From Syntrophomonadaceae bacterium (GTDB lineage Bacteria; Bacillota; Dethiobacteria; DTU022; UBA8154), in the NCBI GenBank assembly GCA_003556225.1, contig PWRN01000060.1, forward strand, positions 1-63,745: 63,745 nt of DNA, given 5' to 3'. Position numbers and translations under genes: made by a program. The notes below the pieces were generated by a model. It did not search any database and had not been told where the DNA came from. It saw only the letters and a list, made by a program, of their open reading frames with translations. Each line of letters opens with the position of its first letter. Positions within the stretch are counted from its first letter, which is position 1. Of the stretch, positions 35,580 to 44,532 are shown piece by piece.

Positions 35580-37091
35580 TTGAGCCTGAATATGGATGTG
35601 AGTGAGATGCAAAAATCGTCCATTGATCAACATCGCTTCATGATTTTACTGGTTATCATTCTCTTTCTTCTCTTTATCTCTGTTTTTGTGCATGTGCTCT
35701 ACGGACGGGAAATCGTCTATACGCACCTCTTCTACCTCCCCATTATCCTGGCCGGGCTGTGGTATTACAGGAAGGCGATCTACGTGGGAGCGTTCCTGGG
35801 TGTTTTTCACATCGGCCTGAACTTCCTGCAGGGGGGGATCTTAACCTCCAGCACGATCATGCGCGCCCTTATATTTTGCCTGATTGCTTACACCGTGGGG
35901 ACCCTGGCAGAAAAAAAGGGCATCACCCAGGCCGCTCTGCATGAAGTGCAGCAGGAAAAAGCGTTGATCCTGCAAAACCTGGCCGAGGTGGTGGCCTACC
36001 ATAACAACGAGCACCGCATTATCTGGGCCAACCTGGCCGCCGGCAGAAGCTTTAACCGGGATCATAAAAAGATTGTCGGCCAAAAATGTTACGAAGTCTG
36101 GCACCAAAGAGATGCCCCCTGTAAAAACTGCCCCGTGACCCGGGCCCTGCACACGGGGCTGCCGCAAAGGAGCGAGATCAGGTCGACCGACGGGCGGTTT
36201 TGGAATATCACCGGTTCCCCGGTCCGCGATTCCAGCGGCAAAATTATCGGCGCGGTAGAGACCGCCCTGGAGATCACGGAGCAGAAACGGGTGGAAGAAG
36301 AGCTGCAAAAACTCAATCTTGAACTGGAAAAACGGGTTAAAGAGCGCACCGCGGAGTTAGAAGCCCTTACCAGGGAACTGGACGCCTTTAATTACTCCGT
36401 TTCCCACGACCTGCGGGCCCCTCTTTACTCCATTGTGGGCTTCAGCCAGGCCGTCCTGGAAGACCACGCCGCCGAACTGGACGGGCAGGGACTGGACTAT
36501 TTACACCGGGTTCATGCCGCCGGACTGCGCATGGGCGAGCTCATCGACGATCTCTTAAAACTCTCCCGCGTGACCCGCATGGAGATGTATACCGAAACCA
36601 TCGACCTCAGCACCCTGGCTTCCTCCTACTTGACCCAACTCCAGCAGCAGGAGCCTCATCGCCAGGTCGAAACCCTGATCTCACCTGGATTGATCGTGCA
36701 GGGTGATAAATCCCTGCTGCGCATTGCTATCGAGAACCTGCTGGATAATGCCTGGAAATTCACCCGCAATGTGGCGCAACCCCGCATCGAATTTTATGCC
36801 TCCGCAGAGAATGGCCAGACCGTCTATGCGATTCGGGATAACGGCGCCGGCTTTGATCCGGCCTACGCTGAAAAAATCTTCGCCGCCTTCCAGCGGCTTC
36901 ACGACCAGCAGGAGTATTCCGGAACCGGGATCGGTCTCAGTATCGTCTCACGCATTATCGAACGCCACGGTGGGGAGATTTGGGCTGATGGAGCCGTAGA
37001 GCAGGGGGCCACATTTTCGTTTACCCTGAATAAACCTGGAGAGGTGCGATCTGATGAACCGGTTGCGCGTCCTGATCGTCGAGGATTCTGA
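35580..37091 (+). CDS. Membrane histidine kinase with Cys-containing PAS domain
   Basis: 503 residues. Three to four membrane helices (about 20-110), a PAS domain (130-232) containing C170-x10-C181-x2-C184 (KCYEVWHQRDAPCKNCP), a coiled coil (235-265), HisKA with phospho-acceptor H276 (VSHDLRAPLYS) and an HATPase domain with the N-box ENLLDNAWKF and GTGIGLSIVSRI. The Cys triplet could bind a metal or sense redox state. The start is uncertain (TTG 35580 or ATG 35592; no clear ribosome site). The end overlaps the next gene by 38 bases. Confidence 0.88.
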   Translation: MSLNMDVSEMQKSSIDQHRFMILLVIILFLLFISVFVHVLYGREIVYTHLFYLPIILAGLWYYRKAIYVGAFLGVFHIGLNFLQGGILTSSTIMRALIFCLIAYTVGTLAEKKGITQAALHEVQQEKALILQNLAEVVAYHNNEHRIIWANLAAGRSFNRDHKKIVGQKCYEVWHQRDAPCKNCPVTRALHTGLPQRSEIRSTDGRFWNITGSPVRDSSGKIIGAVETALEITEQKRVEEELQKLNLELEKRVKERTAELEALTRELDAFNYSVSHDLRAPLYSIVGFSQAVLEDHAAELDGQGLDYLHRVHAAGLRMGELIDDLLKLSRVTRMEMYTETIDLSTLASSYLTQLQQQEPHRQVETLISPGLIVQGDKSLLRIAIENLLDNAWKFTRNVAQPRIEFYASAENGQTVYAIRDNGAGFDPAYAEKIFAAFQRLHDQQEYSGTGIGLSIVSRIIERHGGEIWADGAVEQGATFSFTLNKPGEVRSDEPVARPDRRGF

Positions 37092-38139
37092 AGACAGCAC
37101 CCTGCTGCTCTTGCGCGTACTGCGGAAGGGGGGCTACGATCCTGTGCACCTGCGCGTGCAAACAGAAGAAGCCATGCGAGCTGCCCTGCAGGGGCAGAAA
37201 TGGGATTTGATCCTCTCCGATCATGATATGCCCAGGTTCAGCGCCCCCGAGGCATTATCGATCTACCAGGAGAGCGCCCTGGATATTCCGTTTATCATCG
37301 TTTCCGGGGCCATTGGAGAAGAACTGGCGGTCGCGGCCATGAAGACCGGCGCACACGATTTTGTCATGAAGAAAAACCTGCCCATTTTAATCCCCGCCGT
37401 AGAGCGGGCGCTGCGGGAAGCGGAAAATCGCCGGATACGCCGGAAAGCTGAAATTGAATTGCAAGAGCGTTATAGGGAAATCCAGATGCTCTCGGGTAAA
37501 ATTCTGTCCGCGTATGAAGAGGAACGCACCCGGTTGGCCCGGGAACTGCACGACGAGATCGGGCAGACGCTGACCGTGATCAACATGGACCTGCAGTACC
37601 TGCAAATGAAGCTGCCCCTCCTGGAGCGATCCGTCCAGGAAAAATTGACGGGAAGCGTGACCTTGCTGAGGCAAACCCTGGAAAATGTGCGCCGCTTGAT
37701 CATGGCTTTGCGCCCTCCGTCCCTGGATCGAATGGGCCTGGTGGAAGTGGTCCGCGACATGGCCCGGGAGTTGGGCAGCCGGGCCGGGCTGGCCATCGAG
37801 ATCCAGGAAAAGGGCTTTTCCACCAGGCTCCCGGTTGAAATTGAAACAGCGCTGTACCGCTGTATCCAGGAGGCGTTGACCAATACGGTTCGGCATGCGG
37901 GGGCCCGCCAGGTGCAAATTCGGCTCGAAAGAAATTCACAGCGGGTGACCGCCGTGATCCATGACGATGGCCAGGGCTTTGAGCCCAACAAGCTGAACCA
38001 TCACTCCCATGGCGTGGGGCTGGCCGGCATGCGAGAGCGGGTCAACCTGCTGCACGGAACCCTGCAGATCGATCCGGTTCCAGGAAAAGGCGTCAGAATT
38101 CATATTACCATCCCGGTTTTAGATGAAACATCAGCATAG
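37054..38139 (+). CDS. Receiver-linked NarX-type histidine kinase
   Basis: 361 residues: an N-terminal CheY-like receiver (phospho-acceptor D56 in LILSDHDMP), a coiled coil, HisKA_3 dimerisation domain with H166 (ARELHDEIGQTL) and a C-terminal HATPase (EALTNTVRHAGA, GVGLAGMRERVNLLHG). The order receiver-then-kinase makes it an intermediate between the upstream membrane kinase and the NarL-type regulator downstream. GGAGAGG precedes the ATG, inside the end of the upstream gene. Confidence 0.9.
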   Translation: MNRLRVLIVEDSEDSTLLLLRVLRKGGYDPVHLRVQTEEAMRAALQGQKWDLILSDHDMPRFSAPEALSIYQESALDIPFIIVSGAIGEELAVAAMKTGAHDFVMKKNLPILIPAVERALREAENRRIRRKAEIELQERYREIQMLSGKILSAYEEERTRLARELHDEIGQTLTVINMDLQYLQMKLPLLERSVQEKLTGSVTLLRQTLENVRRLIMALRPPSLDRMGLVEVVRDMARELGSRAGLAIEIQEKGFSTRLPVEIETALYRCIQEALTNTVRHAGARQVQIRLERNSQRVTAVIHDDGQGFEPNKLNHHSHGVGLAGMRERVNLLHGTLQIDPVPGKGVRIHITIPVLDETSA

Positions 38140-38157
38140 AGGGAGGGATGATCCTCG

Positions 38158-38799
38158 ATGACGCGGGTCCTCATTGCAGACGATCATGCCCTGTTTCGAC
38201 AGGGTCTTCGTTCTTTGCTTGAAACCATGGAGCAGATAGAGATTGTCGGTGAAGCCGAAAACGGCCGGGAAGTGATCGAGATGGCCGGATCTTTGTGCCC
38301 GGATATTATCCTCATGGATATCGGGATGCCCGGTTTCGACGGCCTGGAAGCAACCAGCCGGATCAAAGCGCGCTATCCCCGGATCAAAATCTTGATTATC
38401 TCCATGCACGCGGACCATCCTTTTGTTCGCCAGGCTTTGAAGGCAGGCGCATCAGGTTATCTCTTCAAAGGCGCTCCCTTTTCCGACCTGAAAACAGCTT
38501 TGGGGAACATCATGCAGGATGTTCCCTACCTCAGCCCGGCATTGCTGGGACCGGTGCTGAATGATTATGTTAAGCTGACACCTTCCGACGAGCTGCAGGT
38601 AAAATACAGCCAGCTCACGAAACGGGAAAAAGAAATATTCGAGCTGCTCGTCCAGGGCCTGGGAAGACAAATGATTGCCGAGCGCCTCTTTATCAGCGCG
38701 AAAACCGTGGACCGCCACAAGAGCAATTTGAAGGCAAAGCTGGGCATCACCAGCGACCTGGACCTGCAGAATACGGCCAGGTTGCTAAACCTGTTTTAG
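38158..38799 (+). CDS. NarL/LuxR-type response regulator
   Basis: 213 residues: receiver with D54 (ILMDIGMPG) and a C-terminal LuxR helix-turn-helix (LTKREKEIFELLVQGLGRQM, AERLFISAKTVDRHKSNLKAKLG). It is the likely DNA-binding output of the HisKA_3 kinase just upstream. GGAGGGATGATCCTCG precedes the ATG. The AATGCGCATT palindromes on both sides of the locus are candidate target sites. Confidence 0.92.
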   Translation: MTRVLIADDHALFRQGLRSLLETMEQIEIVGEAENGREVIEMAGSLCPDIILMDIGMPGFDGLEATSRIKARYPRIKILIISMHADHPFVRQALKAGASGYLFKGAPFSDLKTALGNIMQDVPYLSPALLGPVLNDYVKLTPSDELQVKYSQLTKREKEIFELLVQGLGRQMIAERLFISAKTVDRHKSNLKAKLGITSDLDLQNTARLLNLF

Positions 38800-38813
38800 C
38801 ACGAGAGCAAGCA

Positions 38814-38851
38814 AAAAATGCGCATTTCAGCAGATAAAAATGCGCATTTTT
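38814..38851. promoter_or_regulatory. Paired AATGCGCATT palindromes
   Basis: AAATGCGCATTT occurs at 38816-38827 and again at 38838-38849, 22 bases apart, about two helical turns, which suits a dimer-of-dimers regulator. The two copies also pair with each other and end in TTTTT, so a weak terminator after the response regulator gene is an alternative reading. Confidence 0.5.
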
Positions 38852-38925
38852 CTTATTCCAAAAGTTTCGCGATCTGCCTATACTGGAGGTGCGCCTGCAG
38901 CCCGTATCCCCGGAAGGTGAACAAG

Positions 38926-39291
38926 TTGACTCCATTACGCGTGCTGATCGTCGAAGACTCGGAAAACGATGCCCTGCTCTTGCTGCGCCTGCTGCGCAAG
39001 GGGGGTTATGAGCCAACCTACCGGCAAGTACAGACCGAGGCGACCATGAGAAAGGCCTTGCAGGAAGAAGCCTGGGACCTGATCCTCTCTGATCACGATA
39101 TGCCTCGCTTTAGTGCCCTGGAAGCCTTGCGTATTTTTCAGGAAAGCGGCCTGGATATCCCGTTTATTATCGTCTCCGGGGCGTTGGAGGAAGGCATTGC
39201 CCGCGCCGCCATACGTGCCGGTGCCCGCGCTTACATCAGGAAGAAGGAACTGCAATACCTGCTTCCAGCCGTACAGCGCGAGCTGGACTAG
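38926..39291 (+). CDS. Stand-alone CheY-like receiver protein
   Basis: 121 residues, a receiver with D56 (LILSDHDMP). It is strikingly similar to the receiver of the 37054 kinase (shared LRVLIVEDSE, LLRLLRKGGYEP, QESGLDIPFIIVSGA), so it arose by duplication within this locus. The TTG at 38926 has GGAAGGTG seven bases upstream; GTG 38917 is an alternative. It is separated from the regulator gene by the palindrome pair, so it may be expressed separately and act as a phosphate sink or shuttle. Confidence 0.82.
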   Translation: MTPLRVLIVEDSENDALLLLRLLRKGGYEPTYRQVQTEATMRKALQEEAWDLILSDHDMPRFSALEALRIFQESGLDIPFIIVSGALEEGIARAAIRAGARAYIRKKELQYLLPAVQRELD

Positions 39292-39338
39292 GCTCACCGT
39301 CCAGGTTAGACTCCCCGCATCCCCCGGCGGAGCAGCTC

Positions 39339-40040
39339 TCATTCCCAAAAAACCACTTCCCCCGACTCAAGGTAGTACTTGGCCCCCACCACCTCCACCC
39401 GGCCTGCGCGCACACGACCGGCAAGCAGGGAGCTGCAGGAGATAAGCTCTTCCTTGACCGCCCTGATATTTTCGTCAACGGACAACTCCACCAGGGAGTA
39501 TGATCTGTCTGCACCGGTTTTGGCCTTGCGTAACGCTTCTTCGACCGCGGGCCGGATCTTTTCCACCATGGCCTGCATGTTGGAGCTGAGGCGAAGCGCT
39601 GCCTTGTGCGCCAGGACGGCCGCCTTTACCGCGCCGCAGCTTTCATGGCCCAGCACGACAACGAGGGGGACATCCAGGTGCTCCACGGCATACTCGATGC
39701 TGCCCAGGGCAATGGCATCCACCAGGTTGCCGGCGGAGCGCAGCACAAATAAATCTCCCAGGTCCCCGTCGAAAATCAGTTCCGGGGGAACCCGGGAATC
39801 GGAACAGCCGACGATCACCGCACAGGGATTTTGCCCGTGCTGCAGTAAGGCCTTCCTTTTCTCTGCACCCGGTTCTTTCGAGCCGGGAACCCCGGCTATG
39901 AAGCGCCTGTTTCCTTCTACCAGCCGCGCCTTCGCCCCCCGGGCCGTAAGTGCACCCTGCGGACCCTCCTGGTCGGGAGCACTATTTTTTTTCACCTGTG
40001 ATGGCACCCCTCGCCTAAAAAGTTCAAACGCTCCGTGCAT
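39339..40040 (-). CDS. Beta-class carbonic anhydrase
   Basis: About 233 residues. Zinc ligands and the Asp-Arg dyad are visible: CSDSRVPPELIF and GHESCGAVKAA (Cys, His, Cys). It interconverts CO2 and bicarbonate; bicarbonate is a substrate for CarB and for carboxylations. The N-terminus is longer than usual with a basic stretch but no clear signal. ATG 40040 follows GGAAGG; GTG codons at 40007 and 39995 are alternatives. It is convergent with the receiver gene, 47 bases between stops. Confidence 0.9.
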   Translation of the reverse strand: MHGAFELFRRGVPSQVKKNSAPDQEGPQGALTARGAKARLVEGNRRFIAGVPGSKEPGAEKRKALLQHGQNPCAVIVGCSDSRVPPELIFDGDLGDLFVLRSAGNLVDAIALGSIEYAVEHLDVPLVVVLGHESCGAVKAAVLAHKAALRLSSNMQAMVEKIRPAVEEALRKAKTGADRSYSLVELSVDENIRAVKEELISCSSLLAGRVRAGRVEVVGAKYYLESGEVVFWE

Positions 40041-40208
40041 CAAACCTTCCCGGAAAAGCGGACCCTCTCCCTGCCGCCGGCCCAGTCTGGGTCAGGACTC
40101 ATCCGGGTCCGACTTGCAGATTTTTTACTAATTTTGGGAAGCCCCTTTTTGCCCCGGCTGCAGCAGGCCTCAAGGCTGCAGCGAAATGATCCGGCCAGGA
40201 CGGCCCGG

Positions 40209-41003
40209 TCAGGCAGGGTTTCCAGGTTTTCCCCAGGGGCAGGAGGTCTGGCAGGCCCAGCAGTAATAGTAGCCGCCTGTCATGAAATTCTGCCAGAGCT
40301 CCCGCAGGGCGGGACCCCGTAAGGCCTCTTGCCGCCCGGCTTCATCAGCGGTAATGACCTCTTCCAGGAAAGCGGAAAACCCCCGTAAGCCGTAGGTAAA
40401 TACCCGGTTTCCGCACTTTTTCTTGTCGATTTTATAGGGTTCCAGGGCCCCGGCCGGGCAACTGTCCAGGCAGATGGTGCACGCTTCGCACTTGCTTTCC
40501 AGGGCTACGTCTGCAGCAACCTGCTTTTCCAGGGGAAAGTTGGTCAATACGCCGCCCAGGCGCACCAGGGGGCCGAATTCCCCGGTAATCAGCAGGCCGT
40601 TTTTCCCGTAAAATCCCAAGCCCGCCGCCACCCCGGCCCGTCTCCAACAGATCTCTCCACGCATCCCCTTGCCCTCCCCCAGCATGTCCATGGGCATGTA
40701 GACAGGGACCGAGACTCCCAGGTACCCTTCATCTTAGATCTCCCGGCTCAGGCGGTGAGAGAGATCCCCCGCATGACGGTAAGCGTAGAGGGTGTCGTAC
40801 TGCTGCACGGGGTTGTTGCCGGAATGGAGGGTGCCCCGCGAGTGAGCCACCGCAAAAACAACCAGGAAACGTCCTTCCGGGAGCATGGACCGCATCTTTT
40901 CGCGGTAACCCTCCAGGAGCGGGTGATCAGCAGCACATACCCCGGCAATCATTCCCGGGCCGAGCTTTCTTTCGCCCTGCAAAATCTTTTCTAATAGTTC
41001 CAT
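40209..41003 (-). pseudogene. QueG-like 4Fe-4S protein gene interrupted by one in-frame TAA
   Basis: A single reading frame of 265 codons runs from ATG 41003 (GGGGAGGTTACGCC upstream) to 40209, except for TAA at 40734-40736. The N-terminal part (ELLEKILQGERKLGPGMIAG ... RLSREI) is followed in the same frame by DEGYLGVSVPVYMPMD, GLGFYGKNGLLITGEFGPLVRLGG, and the Fe-S motifs CEACTICLDSCP and CWACQTSCPWG. GKNGLLI is the QueG-family signature. One base change, for example from GAA, would restore it. TAA is not known to be recoded to Sec or Pyl. Either a recent nonsense mutation or a sequencing error. Remote internal starts could still yield the C-terminal half. Confidence 0.85.
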
Positions 41004-41319
41004 GGCGTAACCTCCCCAAGGCTTAATCCTTGCTGCGGCGAGTTTCAACCCGCGCAGAGTCCTAGAACGAAATTTTACCACCGGCGTTGCCATTAAACGG
41101 TAGAACCAGCCCCTGTGGCCAGCGGTTTACGTAAGATAAAGAACACGTTGCTGTAGACATAGTTTTTTTCGCGAAACCATCCCGTTTTTCCTGCTTCCCC
41201 GCAGTGAAGCTGAAAGTAACGCTACTCCCTGGAAGTGCAGGTGTTCCCGCGGTGCCGCGCTGTATCAGACTGCCGGGGTGGGTGTGGAAGAACCACCAGG
41301 TAGGCCCGGGATGCAGGGA
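41004..41319. other. Intergenic gap, little seen
   Basis: This gap follows the nitroreductase gene. The only feature I note is a weak match to dispersed repeat family 2 at 41181-41209 (CCCGTTTTTCCTGCTTCCCCGCAG...). No promoter, RNA or small gene could be supported. Confidence 0.4.
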
Positions 41320-42246
41320 TCACGGGGATAAGCGCCAGGAAGCCACATACTGCAGCTTCTCCGCTCCCAGAGAGGGAAGGCCTGTCGTCAGAACAATCCA
41401 GTTTCCGGGAAGTCCAAGTTCCCTGGCCGTGAGTTCGAAGTGACAAAGGGCGATGCCCAGATCGATGCGCTGGATTTCAAACCCCAAAACTTTGTTCGTT
41501 AAAAGGGACGGCTCCAGGTAAAAATGCCAGCAGTCCTCGCTTTTGATCACCCGCCAGGGCTGCCTGTTGGAAGCCGAGGGAGCCAGCCTGACCATCTCCA
41601 GGGGAGCCTGGAAATCCCCGGCCTCGTTTTTCGGCAGGGGATAACCCAGGCGCTGGTAAAAAAATAGTTCCGGCCAGGGCTTCCGTTTCGGCTTGCGCTG
41701 CCCAACGATTGAAGGCCCAGGCCCGGATGGCCGCTTCGTAAGGCGCTTTTCCCGGGATAAAATACCGGAAATACCCATATCTAGCATCTTTTCTTTCCGG
41801 GCTGCATAGCCTACCGGGGTAATGGCGGGTAGCATCTCGGTTTTTTTTAGGGCGACGGCTTCCTGCAAGCTTTTTCTCCGGAAGGTCCCGCCCAGCCAGC
41901 ATGTGCCCAGACCCAGGGAGGTGGCATAGAGGATCAGCTGCTCAAAAACGTAGCCCAGCTCTTCCAGGTCTTTCTCTCCCTTTGCCACGATCCCGGCGAT
42001 GAAATGCTGCGCGCCGCGGATAAACCCGTAGGTCCCGATTTTCTTGCCGGTTTGTTCCTCGAAGGCGCTGACATCCAAAAAGACAAGGCGCACCCGGCCG
42101 GAAAAAGGCCCGCGGATTTCCCGGGAATATGCTTTCAGCTTCTCCAGCACCTCGTCCGGCAGTTGAACAGGGTTATAGCTCCGGGTCGAACTGCGCCTTT
42201 TGATCACCTCCGTGATCGGGAGTTCAAAATAGCGCGCTTGGGGCAT
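41320..42246 (-). CDS. Nitroreductase-family protein (putative TM-nitroreductase)
   Basis: 308 residues built as two nitroreductase-like halves, the PF14512-type plan. The N-terminal RRSSTRSYNPVQLPDEVLEKL and the C-terminal LAPSASNRQPWRVIKSED are FMN-binding elements; FEQLILYATSLGLGTCWLGGTF is the conserved central helix. It should be a flavoprotein reductase with unknown acceptor. ATG 42246 has GGAG eight bases upstream. It stands opposite the Asp23 gene, with whose promoter region it shares 159 bases. Confidence 0.87.
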   Translation of the reverse strand: MPQARYFELPITEVIKRRSSTRSYNPVQLPDEVLEKLKAYSREIRGPFSGRVRLVFLDVSAFEEQTGKKIGTYGFIRGAQHFIAGIVAKGEKDLEELGYVFEQLILYATSLGLGTCWLGGTFRRKSLQEAVALKKTEMLPAITPVGYAARKEKMLDMGISGILSREKRLTKRPSGPGPSIVGQRKPKRKPWPELFFYQRLGYPLPKNEAGDFQAPLEMVRLAPSASNRQPWRVIKSEDCWHFYLEPSLLTNKVLGFEIQRIDLGIALCHFELTARELGLPGNWIVLTTGLPSLGAEKLQYVASWRLSP

Positions 42247-42315
42247 CGTGATCACTCCTCGAGAAGTAATGAGGGAAAATAGCGCAACCTAACTCTGCAT
42301 TTCACAGTTATTTTT

Positions 42316-42344
42316 TTGAAATACACTCGCTTCTATAGTATAAT
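42316..42344 (+). promoter_or_regulatory. Sigma-A promoter of the Asp23 gene
   Basis: TTGAAA (42316-42321), 17-base spacer, TATAAT (42339-42344). Close to consensus; the predicted leader is about 55 bases. Confidence 0.85.
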
Positions 42345-42405
42345 AAGGAAACAGAGAACGATTTACATTTCATCTACACTTATGTAGTAGGGAGGGAAGG
42401 AGCAC

Positions 42406-42777
42406 ATGGCCAAGAAACGGGAACTGCCGTCTGAACTCGGCGCTATCCACATTGCCAATGAGGTCGTTGCCATCGCCAGCGCCCTGGCGGCTATGGAAGT
42501 AAAAGGCGTGGCGAGCATGAAAGGTGGCATCGGAAGCGAGATCTCGGAAGCCACCGGGCGCAAAAACCTGGCCCGGGGCGTCAAGGTGGACATTAATGAC
42601 CTGGAAGCGGCCATCGAGCTGCAGATCATCGGGCAGTACGGATCAAATCTCCAGGAAGTTGCCCAAAAAGTGCAGAAAACTGTTAAAAAGGCTGTAGAAG
42701 AGATGACCGGGTTAACGGTTGTGCAAGTGAATGTCTACGTGCCGGGGATCCACATTCCCCAGGAAACTACTGCCTGA
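42406..42777 (+). CDS. Asp23/Gls24 family envelope stress protein
   Basis: 123 residues with the Asp23 core: GAIHIANEVVAIASALAAMEVKGVASMKGG, RGVKVDINDLEAAIELQIIGQYG and VQVNVYVPGIHI at the end. Family members polymerise at the membrane in Gram-positive bacteria and are linked to cell-wall or alkaline stress. AAGGAG precedes the ATG and a strong promoter lies upstream. The stop overlaps the end of the convergent subtilisin gene by 11 bases. Confidence 0.92.
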   Translation: MAKKRELPSELGAIHIANEVVAIASALAAMEVKGVASMKGGIGSEISEATGRKNLARGVKVDINDLEAAIELQIIGQYGSNLQEVAQKVQKTVKKAVEEMTGLTVVQVNVYVPGIHIPQETTA

Positions 42778-44461
42778 ACCAGACCCGGGTGACAAGACGG
42801 GTTTCCGGGGAAGACTCATAGCCCACGGAGGCTCCAAATACTTCGGAGATCACGCGGAAAGGCAGAAAGGTCCGCCCCTGAGAAATGAACGCAGCCACAT
42901 CGGAGATCACGGTGCTGGCTGCTCCTTTTTGGTAGACGGCAATGTTTGGGCTACCGATGGTAATGGTGATCTCAATATCATCTCGCTGCAGGTAGACGGT
43001 TTCCACCCTGCCATCCTTGGGCTCCCAGTCCACTTCGGCGGCGAAAGCTTCCCCCAGGAAACGCACGGGCACAAAGGTGCGGCTGCTCTGGATAAAGGGA
43101 GCGACATCCATTTCATGGGGAACGCCATCGAGATAAACAGTTTTGCTGCCTATTTCCATGATCACTTCTTCCGCTCCCCGCCCCAGGACTACGCCAGGCG
43201 GGACCATGTAATCGAGCGCCTCTACCGCCCGGTCCGCACGAACCAGGCCGTATCCCTGGTGCTGTTCTGGCAGGCGCAGGTCTTGTGCCGTCTGCTGCAG
43301 CAAATTCCTGATCTGCACATTGGTTAAACCCGGATCTACGGACCAGGCCAGGGCCGCGCCCCCCACTGCGTGGAGGGAAGCCATGGATGTTCCGCTGAAA
43401 AGCTGGTAGTTGTTCGCCGTCCAGGTGCTCCAGATATCCTTGCCGGGCGCGATCAGCTCCACTTCCGGGCCGGTGCTGGAAAAACTGGCGCGCTGGTTCG
43501 CTTCGTTGGAAGCGGCCACGGCAATCACAGAGTTGTAGGCCGCGGGGTAGGAGACGTTTTCTCCCCTGCCGTTATCCTTACCCAGGTTTCCCGCGGCAGC
43601 TACCAGGAGGTGCCCTTCCCGGTATGCTGTATCGCAGGCCAGTTCCAGGGACCGGGAGTAGGTGCTGCTGTAAAGGCTCATGTTGATAATCGGGATCTCT
43701 TCCTGGACCGCCCACTGAATGCCGTTGATCACGGAAGAAACCGTCCCCAATCCACTGTCGTCTAGAATCTTGACCGCAAACGCCTCTACCCCGGGCGCAA
43801 TCCCCACGACCCCGAAATCGTTATCCAGGGCTCCCACGATCCCCGTCACGTGAGTGCCGTGGCCGTTTGAATCAAAATATTCATAGGCAAACGTATCCCC
43901 AGTGCTTTCAGAAAAATTAATTCCCCCGGCAGCTTCGATGTCCTCGTGATCCCTGTATACACCCGTATCGAGGATGGCCACACGAACATCCTCGCCGACC
44001 GTTGTTTCCCAGGCCGGAAAGGGGTAGTCTTGATTACCGAATACGCGATCAATCCCCCAGGGAACGACCTGGTCGCCCCTTAATCCTGCCGTTTGTACGG
44101 GGACAGACGTATCCGACCATCCAGAAGAATAAACGGGCTCATCCACCTCCACGAAGCTCACTTCCGGGTGACGGCTGAGCTCTAACGCACTGTGGAGGCA
44201 CATGTCAGCCGCGAGGGCATTGATCATCTCCAGCTCCATGTAGACATGCCCGTGGTATTCCTCTACCAGCGCCCGGTCCGGCCTTCCGTGAAAACCGATC
44301 ACGACCCCGACGGGATTATCCGGGGCCGCACTGAAAGTGCGCCCCGTAACGGCTTCCCCTTGGACAACCGGGAGGTTAAGAGAAAGGGACCCCAGTAAAA
44401 ACGCCACCACCAGCAGGGCGGCCAGGGGTCTGCAAGCACGTTTCAGGTAATTTATCCACAC
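42767..44461 (-). CDS. Secreted subtilisin-like serine protease with C-terminal copper-amine-oxidase-N module
   Basis: 564 residues from GTG 44461 (GGAGAGG six bases upstream); a TTG at 44482 would add seven. Signal peptide, then an inhibitor-like propeptide (about 35-110), and an S8 domain with the triad Asp (VAILDTGVYRDHEDI), His (GHGTHVTGIVG) and Ser (GTSMASLHAVGG) plus the oxyanion Asn (AAAGNLG). The last 120 residues are a Cu_amine_oxidN1-type module (RTFVPVRFLGEAFAAEVDWE, RTFLPFRVISEVFGASVGYE), probably a wall anchor, like the one in the 9336 gene. Likely transcribed after the acyl-CoA dehydrogenase gene (71-base gap). Confidence 0.92.
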   Translation of the reverse strand: MWINYLKRACRPLAALLVVAFLLGSLSLNLPVVQGEAVTGRTFSAAPDNPVGVVIGFHGRPDRALVEEYHGHVYMELEMINALAADMCLHSALELSRHPEVSFVEVDEPVYSSGWSDTSVPVQTAGLRGDQVVPWGIDRVFGNQDYPFPAWETTVGEDVRVAILDTGVYRDHEDIEAAGGINFSESTGDTFAYEYFDSNGHGTHVTGIVGALDNDFGVVGIAPGVEAFAVKILDDSGLGTVSSVINGIQWAVQEEIPIINMSLYSSTYSRSLELACDTAYREGHLLVAAAGNLGKDNGRGENVSYPAAYNSVIAVAASNEANQRASFSSTGPEVELIAPGKDIWSTWTANNYQLFSGTSMASLHAVGGAALAWSVDPGLTNVQIRNLLQQTAQDLRLPEQHQGYGLVRADRAVEALDYMVPPGVVLGRGAEEVIMEIGSKTVYLDGVPHEMDVAPFIQSSRTFVPVRFLGEAFAAEVDWEPKDGRVETVYLQRDDIEITITIGSPNIAVYQKGAASTVISDVAAFISQGRTFLPFRVISEVFGASVGYESSPETRLVTRVWFRQ

Positions 44462-44532
44462 CGCTTTCCTCTCCTGGATCAAAATCTCTTTTCCCCTCTT
44501 TCCTCCATGCCCTCAGATTTGCCGCTCACGTT

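Noticed and set aside
36089-36349. Short minus-strand frames within the kinase genes
   Set aside because: They lie wholly inside well-supported plus-strand genes and have no ribosome sites or domains.
38814-38851. AATGCGCATT pair as an ordinary terminator
   Set aside because: Possible, but the stem is AT-rich, the copies are each palindromic and spaced two helical turns, and a third copy lies elsewhere; recorded as a regulatory candidate instead.
40734-40736. TAA in the QueG-like gene read as a recoded codon
   Set aside because: UAA is not known to encode Sec or Pyl, and no recoding hairpin is apparent.
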